From NCBI RefSeq assembly GCF_028583425.1, contig NC_072805.1, positions 16,688,001 through 16,752,000 of the forward strand: a stretch of DNA of 64,000 nucleotides, read 5' to 3'. A model generated the notes under the pieces. The model searched no databases, was not told the DNA's origin, and saw only the letters and a program-made list of their open reading frames with translations. Origin of the DNA: Eublepharis macularius. Lineage: Eukaryota > Chordata > Lepidosauria > Squamata > Eublepharidae. A program made the translations under genes and the position numbers. Below are positions 13,201-20,900 of this stretch, one piece after another (the first letter of the stretch is position 1; each line of letters starts with the position of its first letter).

Positions 13201-14170
13201 AGAAGGGAAACTTCAGCCCATTACCCAGGTCCAAGCCTGGCTCTGGAAGGCAGCTCCAGCCCATTTCTGTTCCTGGTGGCCCTCTGGTTGTGTTCCCACA
13301 AGGTTTTAGCAGGGAGAGGTGAAACTGACAGAGCCTTCCAGGAGGCGAAGGTGAAATTAACCAACCTTCTGAGGAGCATTCTCTGCCAGCTCTGCCTTTT
13401 GAAATAATACTTCTCAGTGAACATTGTGACTCAGATGGACACACGCCGAGGCCTCACGTGTAGAGAGACTCTTAGCCTCTTGCCATGAAAACCCCACCAG
13501 GGGTCGCCATAAATCAGCTATGACTTGAGGGCAGGATTTCATTCTTTTATTGATCTTGTAATCTGAGGATCAGTTGTCATTCTGGGAGATCTCCACCCCC
13601 CACCTGGAGGCTGGCACCCCTGCCTGGTGAGCTTCCTTGGCCGAGCTGGAACCCCGGACTCCCAGATCCTAATCCTTCACTCTTGCCACCACCCACATTG
13701 ATGATGGGTTGCCAGCCTCCAGGTGGTGGCTGAAGATCTCCCGGAATTACAACGGATCTCCCGGAATTACAACGGATCACCACAGAGATCAGTTCCCCTG
13801 GAGAAAATGGCTGCTTTGGCGGGTGGACTCTATGGCATGATACCATGCTGAGGTCCTTCCCCTCACCAAATCTCCAGGGATTTCCCAAGTTGACGCTGGC
13901 AACCCTACTGAGGAATGTCAATTCGATCGTGCCAATGTTGTCCCTCCCCCGTCCTCCGTCGAGGGCCACACAGCCCGTACGACATGCTCAGAGGCACTCT
14001 TTCCCCTTCCCTCCTGGAGGCGAGGGCGGCTGAGGAGCCGGGATCGTGCTTTCTGGGGCCGTCGCCTCCCCGTGCTGTGCCCGCCTGGCTCCTCCGGAGG
14101 ACGAGGGGGCGGCGGACCCTTCTCCCCCCGGCCGGCCGGCCGGCCGCCCTCTCAGCGCGGCCATTACCAT
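1145..14170 (-). CDS. KCTD19: KCTD19, 5' half (8 coding exons; continues off left edge)
   Basis: Potassium channel tetramerisation domain protein 19, a multi-BTB protein; in mammals it works in the nucleus of meiotic spermatocytes with ZFP541 and HDAC1/2. Exons in coding order: 14168-14170, 11965-12264, 10250-10400, 8204-8395, 6493-6624, 4685-4898, 2571-2731, 1145-1248. They join in frame to 419 codons, against about 926 in the human protein as I recall it. The first BTB/T1-like domain (residues about 18-95) holds [15 protein letters not shown] and [18 protein letters not shown]. Two more BTB-like repeats follow, one with [18 protein letters not shown] and [15 protein letters not shown], one with [15 protein letters not shown] and [14 protein letters not shown] fourth begins in the last visible exon ([19 protein letters not shown]). 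All donors are GT and all acceptors AG. No later exon is visible in 1-1144. It is divergent from LRRC36, as in mammals. Gene identity is secure; the one-codon first exon is inferred. Confidence 0.93.
2571..2731 (-). CDS. KCTD19: KCTD19 coding exon 7
   Basis: 161 bp, phase 2 to 1, acceptor TGCAAAG, donor GTAAGCC. Encodes [20 protein letters not shown] and [20 protein letters not shown]. Confidence 0.94.
2851..3521 (-). repeat. CR1 3'-end remnant, split by a hAT MITE
   Basis: Reads as the common squamate CR1 3' sequence (GGCCAACAGGCCAAGGCC, TTTACTGCCTCTGAA). It stops at 3027 and resumes at 3458 after a 422-bp insertion. Confidence 0.7.
3028..3449. mobile_element. hAT-like non-autonomous element with 8-bp TSD
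   Basis: Starts CAGGGGTCATTTCG and ends CGAAATGAGCCCTG, flanked by perfect GTTAGTAT copies (3020-3027, 3450-3457). The 8-bp duplication and CAGGG ends point to hAT. No transposase. Confidence 0.85.
4464..4618 (-). repeat. 5S rRNA-derived SINE (5S-Sauria type)
   Basis: Plus-strand GGTCTCCCATCCTAGTACT and CCCTGCTTAGCTCCCAAG are the reverse complement of the 5S rRNA internal promoter. A Bov-B-like tail (GGTGGTTTGCTATGGC) precedes them. Confidence 0.75.
4685..4898 (-). CDS. KCTD19: KCTD19 coding exon 6 (third BTB-like repeat)
   Basis: 214 bp, phase 1 to 2, acceptor GTTCCAG, donor GTATGTC. Starts [16 protein letters not shown] and reads [19 protein letters not shown] and [12 protein letters not shown]. 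Confidence 0.94.
5623..6087. mobile_element. PIF/Harbinger-like MITE
   Basis: Inverted ends GAGTCTCTCTACAT and TAGAGATACTC, with inner inverted ACTAAGTACCTA...GATGCTCAAGTG. Shares its interior with the copy at 56003-56526. Confidence 0.65.
6184..6405. mobile_element. Palindromic hAT-like MITE (CAGGGCTTTTTTTC family)
   Basis: Near-palindrome beginning CAGGGCTTTTTTTCAGC and ending AAAAAAAGCCCG. Same family as 27034-27350, 41853-42081 and 53464-53692. Confidence 0.75.
6493..6624 (-). CDS. KCTD19: KCTD19 coding exon 5
   Basis: 132 bp, phase 1 to 1. Encodes [20 protein letters not shown] and a helix ending [13 protein letters not shown]. The acceptor AAATAG is preceded by a (TC)n run (6640-6657); the donor GTGCGG is weak but is the one that fits the phase of the next exon. 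Confidence 0.88.
6640..6657. repeat. (GA)n microsatellite forming a splice pyrimidine tract
   Basis: On the minus strand it reads (TC)n and lies 16 bp upstream of the KCTD19 exon 5 acceptor. Confidence 0.8.
7824..7979 (+). repeat. CR1 3'-UTR fragment
   Basis: Diverged copy of the CR1 tail (CCAGATGCTGGGAACCAACA, GGACCCTTGGTCTGGCC). A second shred of it lies at 8069-8095. Confidence 0.55.
8204..8395 (-). CDS. KCTD19: KCTD19 coding exon 4
   Basis: 192 bp, phase 1 to 1, acceptor CCTGTTAG, donor GTAAACA. Encodes [20 protein letters not shown] and the first part of the second BTB-like repeat, ending [10 protein letters not shown]. Confidence 0.95.
9241..9688. mobile_element. Penelope-like element, short snap-back copy
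   Basis: Arms 9241-9312 and 9581-9654 are inverted copies of the squamate Penelope terminal sequence (TGTGGATTTTCTGGGCTG). A second inverted pair is 9456-9512/9521-9577. About 34 bp of tail is on the right side only. Perfect 14-bp TSD CACTGTAGAGTTTG at 9227-9240 and 9689-9702. No ORF. Confidence 0.8.
10250..10400 (-). CDS. KCTD19: KCTD19 coding exon 3
   Basis: 151 bp, phase 0 to 1, acceptor TAGCAG, donor GTAAAAG. Encodes [20 protein letters not shown] then [20 protein letters not shown], a very conserved KCTD19 segment. Confidence 0.95.
10718..10929. mobile_element. Two abutting MITE pieces
   Basis: 10718-10888 matches the interior of the Harbinger-like element at 55363-55680 (ACATGAGACATCTTACACAA). 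10892-10929 is the terminal piece of the hAT MITE at 3028-3449 (CTGCGTTCCTGCGTGTTCCC). Confidence 0.65.
11205..11393 (+). repeat. Short Penelope-like repeat, diverged
   Basis: Ends with GACTCTTTTTGATTTTGCTA and CAGACTAACACGGC, the tail of the family described at 28511-28713. Confidence 0.6.
11531..11660 (+). repeat. Short Penelope-like repeat with hammerhead-like core
   Basis: Single-arm copy with the full one-sided tail (GCTACTACAGACTAACACGG). Similar to the copies at 21981, 28511, 28933, 37083 and 47219. Confidence 0.65.
11536..11563 (+). ncRNA. Hammerhead-ribozyme-like core
   Basis: CTGACGA, one extra A, a perfect 6-bp hairpin GAGAAC-TGTG-GTTCTC, then GAAA and GC-TTAT-GC. The conserved boxes match the hammerhead. 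The extra A and unproven stem I leave activity open. Confidence 0.45.
11965..12264 (-). CDS. KCTD19: KCTD19 coding exon 2 (first BTB domain)
   Basis: 300 bp, phase 0 at both ends, acceptor ...CCCAAACAG and donor GTACCG. Encodes [13 protein letters not shown] and then the whole first BTB/T1-like domain up to LIPLLQ. Confidence 0.95.
12683..12802 (-). repeat. tRNA-type SINE, 3' part
   Basis: Reverse of the squamate SINE 3' half (CTTACAGGGCTGTTGTGAGG when read on the minus strand). Confidence 0.6.
12823..12945. repeat. Fragment of the GGGTTGCCA palindromic family
   Basis: Matches the end of the elements at 13706 and 57908 (TTCCTGGAGATTTG, GGTATAATGCCA). Confidence 0.55.
12946..13532 (+). repeat. 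5S rRNA-derived SINE, interrupted
   Basis: CTCAGAAGCTAAGCAAGGTC and TTGGTTAGTAATTGGATGG match the 5S rRNA internal promoter. The Bov-B-like tail (GCAACGGTAAACCACC) is cut at 13055 and resumes at 13475 (CTCTTGCCATGAAAACCCC). Confidence 0.8.
13056..13471. mobile_element. PIF/Harbinger-like MITE with TTA TSD
   Basis: Ends GAGTCTTTCTACACG and the inverse of GAGTCTCTCTACACG, flanked by TTA on both sides. It splits the 5S SINE cleanly, which proves the boundaries. Confidence 0.85.
13706..13906. mobile_element. Non-autonomous DNA element, GGGTTGCCAGC ends
   Basis: Inverted ends GGGTTGCCAGC and GCTGGCAACCCT. Family interior GATCAGTTCCCCTGGAGAAA. A 20-bp internal piece is duplicated near 13735-13775. 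Confidence 0.65.
14168..14170 (-). CDS. KCTD19: KCTD19 coding exon 1: start codon only
   Basis: An ATG directly followed by a GTAATG donor inside the CpG island. Joining it to exon 2 gives [23 protein letters not shown], close to the mammalian N terminus as I remember it (MEES...HFNVGGW). Exon 2 opens in phase 0 with no ATG before its residue 14. Inferred, not proven without RNA. Confidence 0.6.
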
Positions 14171-14271
14171 GCCGGGCAAGCGGAGGGCGGGGGCCGGGCC
14201 GCGGGGGAGGGGGAGGGGCGGCCGGGCAGCGGCTCAACGGCCCCCGCCCGGCCGCCGCGCGCCTGTTAGGC

Positions 14272-14290
14272 CGCGTTGCCTGGCAACGCG
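14272..14290. promoter_or_regulatory. X-box-like RFX palindrome
   Basis: CGCGTTGCCTGGCAACGCG is a perfect 19-bp palindrome about a central T and fits the X-box form GTTGCC-N-GGCAAC bound by RFX factors. It ends 7 bp before the LRRC36 ATG and lies in the gap between the divergent start codons. RFX2 and related factors drive spermatid and ciliary genes; use here is inferred. Confidence 0.7.
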
Positions 14291-14297
14291 CGGCCTG

Positions 14298-14367
14298 ATG
14301 GCGCTGGAGCTGCAGCTGAGCGAGGCCTGGGTGCGGGCGCAGCCGGCCCTGCGAGGCCTCCAGCCAG
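14298..14367 (+). CDS. LRRC36: LRRC36 coding exon 1
   Basis: 70 bp from ATG, donor GTAAGC, phase 1. Encodes MALELQLSEAWVRAQPALRG and LQP. Start chosen because it joins in phase to exon 2 (EQVDSLSLQG) and lies in the CpG island. Confidence 0.87.
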
Positions 14368-14850
14368 GTAAGCGGCCCGCAGGGGGCAGGGAGGGCGGGC
14401 GGCGAGGCCAGGCGCGCTCTGCGTGCGCTCAGAGGCCCTCCTGCCGGCGGTGCCGGCGGGGAGTTTGGGCGGCGCTTCTTGGGCCTGTGTGGGCTTCATT
14501 CGGGGTGAAGCCCCCAGGAGGGACCCCCTCTTCGCTTGCGCCCTTTTCGCCCCTGGCTCACGCCCCTGATTTCCAAACCCAGATAATACTGTTGCTATCA
14601 CCGAAGATGATGATGATGATGAAGGGATAGGTGCATGTGTGAGAGACTGTACAAGGCGGCGGGAACAGAAGCTTCCCTGCCAGGTTTTGAGGTGGTTTTG
14701 AAGTGGGGTGCCGTGTGAATCGCCTTTAGCGCAGTATTTTAGTGCAATAATTTTATAATTGCTACCAATGTTTTATTATATGTTGTGCGGATGCGTATTA
14801 ATATGTTGTGAATCCACTCTGAGCCTGCTTGCAGGGCTGCCTAGAAAAAA

Positions 14851-14913
<63 letters not shown>

Positions 14914-17900
14914 GTGTCTGAGTTTATCCCCTGGGGGAGGCAGACTAGGGATCTCAGGAGTAATTACTCAGGAAATGGTCCCTCGTGGTCCGGATTCGCC
15001 CCCTTACCTGTCATTACCTGGGAGTGGAAAGGATGCATTCCACATTCTTCTCCCTCCTCCTCCCTTTGTGGCCTGTCAAAGCTGCTCACAGCAACCCGAA
15101 GGATCCTTCAAAAAACGAGGGGAGGGGAGTGGAAAAGGAGTAAAATTACACACAGAGTGGAGAAGATGGGTAGAGAGCGCTTTTTTCTCCCTCTCTCATA
15201 GTGCTAGAACTTGAGGAGGGGTGGCAATGAAGTTGATGGGCAAAGTTTCACGATGGACCAAAGGAAATATTTCTTTACTTAATGAGTAAACCTCTGAACA
15301 ACAGCACTAGGAGGCCACATTGGGGAAGGCCTTGGCCTGTTGGCCCTTCAGAGTAACTGGTTGGAGGATGTGTGAAAAAGAATGACAGATCAGATGGATC
15401 CCAGGCCTGAACCAGCGGGGCTCGTCTTATGGGATCCACATGTGTCACACATACCCCGATTTATTTATTAAAATACCTAAATGTTGCCGAAATGAATGTT
15501 AATGAAATGTCTTCAACTGAACAAATATATGAAATACTGAAACGCATTTACAAGTCCTCGTTTTTTTCCAGAACAGGTGGATTCACTCTCCCTGCAGGGA
15601 ACTTACGCAGGCAAAATAGTCTCCCTGGGAGATGGTCTGAAATCTTTTAAAAATCTCCAATCTTTAGATTTATCAAAGAACCTGCTTGTTAGTTTGGAGG
15701 TGAGTTCTACATTCTCTGTCTCTTTTGTCTTGTCTGTCTACAATCTTTTGAGTCAACATCCACCAGGGAAATAATCCCAGGGGGATGTTGACTTCTTAAA
15801 AGAGTTATTTAAAATTTCTGTGCATTATAGGAGCAAGGACTAGATTATTGCATTTATTATTTATCTTTGAAAGTAGGACAAGGAAGAAGATCCAGGCTGT
15901 GCTGAGGCGGGGAGAGGGGATCAACTTGTCTTTGAGCATGTTGCATAAACCACTATTCCCTTTGGAAACTGCATTGCTGCCTTTTTCTCTGTACAGGGTC
16001 TTGAATCTTTACAGTCATTAGAGCGTCTGAATTTGTATTATAACCACATTTCATCCCTGTTGGAGGTTGCCCGCCTCCGGGCTTTGACACGCCTAAAAGA
16101 GCTGGACCTTCGCCTCAACCCAGTAACCAGGAAGGAGTCTGATTACAGGCTGTTCACAGTGTGCAAATTACAAGCTCTGGAAAAACTAGGTGAGAGAAAG
16201 AGCGAAGAAAAATATGTACAGCTTCACGCTGCTCAGTGGGTCCTGACTTAAAGTGGCTGTTTGCATCTGCCATTCGGTTTAACTAGAGGTGTTGGGCCAA
16301 GTTGCCCTTGCTATTTTGAGACCTGTTCGAAGACTCCATTTTCAACCCGTTAATTTCTCATGGAATGACATGCCATTGACTCCTCTATGCCAGCAACCTG
16401 TGGAAGGAGGCAACAAAGCCCACAACACACTGACATGCCTCCCTGACATCACCCTGCTTCCACCCATGCGGAGACCTGGACAAGTGAAGGCGCAAAAGAA
16501 ATTAAACACTGTATGGAATATCATGGTGTGCCCTGTAGGAGTCCTATAAATTCTAGCCCCTAGGAGTTCTGCAGATACGGGTTCAAATCCACTCCTGTAA
16601 ATATGCATGCTTTGGAAAGGGGGACATGTGGGGAAGGGAGCATGGACAGTCACTTGACGGAAGAAAATCCACACAAGGGTTCGGGTCTTGAGCCGCAAGG
16701 GAGACACAAACACTAAAATGGCATTAAGGGAAGACATCCTGGACTCTTAAGGCAGTCTTCTCATCTCCTCAATTACTCCCTGGGGAAAATACCTGCATCA
16801 GCGGAGGGCTGTTTTTACCCTTTCCGAGTTGCAGAGAGCATAAACGATTGATGCCATTCTGTGCAGCGCTTCTGAGTGGTGAATTGGTGCTTGTTTCTTG
16901 TAGATGACAGGGCTGTCAGGGAGAATGAAAGAAAAGCTGCCCACCTGCATCTCAGCCCCAAGTACAAAGAGAATTTGTCGCACAAAGAGAAGTCAAGGTA
17001 TGGATATGGTTAAGTTTGCTTGTTTTTCTGGGCTGCCCATGGTGCTTGGTGCTCAAGAAGTCAAAATACACAAGAATCCTTTATTGGGCCCACCTCTGTT
17101 AGTTATATCGTAGTGTAGATTTGTTCACTGTGCAGCTTAGATTCATACAAAGAAAAAATAACATCAATTAAAAGTATGGGTTACCAAAAAGCTAAATTTG
17201 TAGTTGGGCAAGAGTCATCTAACCATTACAGAGCAAAGGAAAGATATATTGAATGATAAAAGCCATTTACTGTTTCTAGGTCAAACCTAAGTGTTTGTCC
17301 AGCAATAGCAATGGCTGGGGTGGCTGGTAGTCCCCCAGCAATACAATGGCATGTGGGGTAAGGCTGCCTCTTCTCCAGAATTCCCATCACCAACCCCCTC
17401 CCCCTGTGTGTGTGTGTGTGTGTACGTGTGTGCCCAACAGGAGCCCAGAAAGATCCTGTTCAGGGTCAACATTTTATCAAGTTTTCCGCCACAACCCTGG
17501 GATCTCTTTCCCTCTCCATCTCAGCCAGTTCAGAACTCATCCAGCATATATTTAAAAGAAGGATTTCAAAAATTCCAATATACATAACCTTGAGCATTTG
17601 CCACACGGTTGCTCACTCACCCTGCAAGATCTTCCTGGGGTGCATCACAATCCACCTTGGTTTTCTCCCTCCTGAAAAGTTTGATACTGTCTACAGACTT
17701 GGCTGACACATTGCTACACTGCTGGCCCCCAATTCCAAATCATTTATAAACAAACTAAATAGCCCCAGCCCCAATGCCAATACTTGCTGGACCCCTGTGC
17801 TCACTCCCCTCCATTGCGAGAAGTGTCCCCTCCCTGCTTCCTGTCATTTAGTCACTGCCTAATCTGTCCGTAGGCCCGTCCCACGCCTTACACCCTCTCC

Positions 17901-20900
17901 TCTGAGATATGGGTGCTCTGCTTGAGATTGCCGTAGTGCCTGGGACTGCTGTGCTGGGCTGGGCTGCACTGAACTAACAGCTTAAGTTGTGCTGTGACTG
18001 TGCAGGCATAGACAGAGGGCAGGGTTTTTTTTACTCTCATTGCGTTCCTTGAGAATGACTCTTCTTAGGCCGGCGTTTTCACTGCCATAATGTTACACCA
18101 GTGCTGGGGGCAGGATGAGAGCAGAAGGGGATTTCATGATGATTTGGCCTGGAAATCATCAACACAGAAGGCAAGCAACTGAGTGGCACTAAATGTCTCC
18201 AAATGGTGCCATCCCACCCACCTGGGCACCCCTCAGACATAAAGAAGGGAATGGTGCTATTTCAGATGGGCTTCGTATTAGCCACTTCACAATTATACAC
18301 AGACAGTGTGTTCTTTGCCTCAGTCTAAAATAAAAACCAAAAGGGACTGTGGACAGATTGACAAAGGTAAGAGGTGAGTGTTTTAAGTGGTGAACTAGGG
18401 ATAAGATGGAGGTGCTCCTTTTAAAATGAGATGTGCACTTTCAGAATCAGTTGAATATGTATATTTGGGTAAAGAAAGAATGCCCAGTACTCAGAGATAC
18501 TTGAATTCTAACAATGCCCTGTTAAATCTGTTTTGTTTTTGTCTTTCTAATCTAGAGAGCATACAATGAAGAGACAAATGCTAGATCAAGAGACCTTTGC
18601 AGCGTCCAGTTTGGATACAGAAAACATTAGAACACTTACTGGTAGGAGTAAACAGCACTGGGTATAATCTTGTGTGTGTGTGTATGGGGGGAGCTTTTCT
18701 TGCACAATTGCTGTTGAAGCAAATCATTTTGGTTCTTACTCATTTCACACAACTTGTAATTAACTTATGGAATGCACTGCCATTAGAGATGTTCCTGGAT
18801 CAGGACGGACCTGAGAATTCAGACAGATCCCAAAGGAGCCAGATGCTGGGCTCCCCCATGCCCCATTTGGGAGAGGGGAGTAGAAGAGGGAAGAGTCCCC
18901 TCTGGAAGAACTGGACTGACCCTCCCATTGATGTTCTTGACCATTGGCTACTTTGAGTTTAGGAATGCCTGCCTTTTATGCTGAGGGCTAAACTAGATGT
19001 TACAGCAGCCACGGTTCTCAGCCATGGCCGCCAATGACATTTTAGAAACAAATTTAGCCATTTAAAAAAACGGCGAGGCCGTGTTTCAGCAGGAACAGGG
19101 GTCTTGTTTTCCCCCATGTGCCTTTTCAAGTGCTGAAACAGCTGTTTCAGTACTTGAGAATGTGCAAGGCAGAGACAAGATCCCCAATCAGGATCAGGCC
19201 CTCGCAGCCATAATGTCTAGTTTGGCCTTGAAACTGTGTCATCTGTTGAAGAAGTTAGCCCAGTACACACTCTTCAGAAGACACTAGAGCAAATCCTGTC
19301 CTGCAAAGACTTCCCAAATTGGCTGTTGACTGTCGAAGAGCCATTTCCAGAAGTAATGAAAGATGGCTTTGAAAAAGCAAAAGAAAAGAGTGGAGCTTGT
19401 TTGCACAGATATCTTCAGAGGTTGCATTTTCCACATGGGAGACCTGATCTGGTTCCACAAGAGGGTGAGAATAGCCCCCTCTGCTGTGCAAGCAGCAACA
19501 GGCAGGGTGGAGGCATGTGGGTATGGCCCAGTCTCTGCATCACTCGCTGCCTCTCCCAACCCCTTTCACCCCTGACACATTGCTGTAGAAGCATCAGCCC
19601 AATGAGAATATTTCCCCCTACCCCATGGCCCAGCAATCCTTCCTCCGCATATCCTTATAATTGTGACTCATTTGCTTTAAAAATACCTTTAGAACTCAAG
19701 AGCAAGAGTCCAGTAGCACCTATAAGACTAACAAAAATTATGATAGGGTATGAGCTTTTGTGAGTCACACCTCACTTCTTTGGAACCCAAGGGACCCTTA
19801 TCAGGATCTGTTAAAAAAAATCATGTTGGTGGAGAAATGATTTGATTAGGGTTGCTAGAATCTACATATCAAAATTACGGCGATTGAAAACGCCAATTTT
19901 AATCAAGGATTGCTATTAAAATGTGTGGGCTATAATAGCATTGATTAAGTTAACATATAAGGGAAGCAGGTAGGTCTGTCAAACAGATTTGTGAAAAATT
20001 GGATTTTGTTCATTGAACACGAACTTGAGATACTTCAGCTATGTATAACCTTATGTATATTTTTCACTCATTTGTGGATCAATTTTAAAAAGCCCTATTA
20101 AAGGGCTAAAATGGGTGGGGGACTAGAGCTGAGCATCGCCATTTTGAAGGCACGGATAAGCTCTGCTGTCACCCTCAGACTGGTTGTGGGTAGAGCTTTC
20201 ACATGGCAGTTCTGCCTGCAGTCGGCATCTTGTTTCCCTTTTACGTCTGAGCAAAGGACATTTCCCCTTCCTTTTTACGAAAAGCCCTGTGTGTCATATT
20301 CAGAAAAATCATGATATCCAGGGGCAAGCTTTCCACCTAGGGAAAAAACCCTGTCTAGAAGCAGCCCTGGTTGAGTTTCCTAATTCTTTTAGAACTGGAT
20401 GATTGGAAATTGTAGTTCTTTCTCCTTTGAACACAGAATCAGGCCTCAGCCAGTTTTCTCACCACCCTGTGCCATACCATGATGGGAAGGACTCTCTAAG
20501 AGTTTCATCTGCTTCCGTGCTGCAGGCCAGCAAGTCAGCTAAAGAACTCAAGCCACATAGCCTCCAAACTCAGGTACCAGGTTTAGCAGATAAAAGTGTA
20601 GGCAGAGTGCTTTATTCCATAGACAAGGCTTTGAAGCTTGTTTTGGTGATGCTTTGGTAATTTCCTTAGTTTTATCAATAGAAGATTCACAGTGCAATCC
20701 TCAGCAGAGCTACACCTTATGTTCATTGAAGTCCACTGAGAAGAAGTGTGGTGTAGTGGTTAGAGTGTCAGGCTGGAATCTGGGACAGCCAGGTTCAAGC
20801 TTGCTGGGTGACCTTGGGCCAGACACAGAAACTCAGCCTAACCTAATTCACAGGGCTGTTGTGAGGATAAAAGGGAGCAGGGGAGAACAATTTCAATGAT

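Larger units (their letters stand above)
13985..14560. promoter_or_regulatory. CpG island, shared KCTD19/LRRC36 promoter
   Basis: GC- and CpG-rich stretch unlike the AT-rich flanks. It contains the proposed KCTD19 start (14170, minus) and the LRRC36 start (14298, plus), 127 bp apart, so the two divergent genes must share core promoter sequence. Confidence 0.85.

Noticed and set aside
14046-14630. 194-codon open frame across the CpG island
   Set aside because: It is open because the DNA is GC-rich, is full of Arg/Pro/Gly, and overlaps LRRC36 exon 1 in another frame with no homology.
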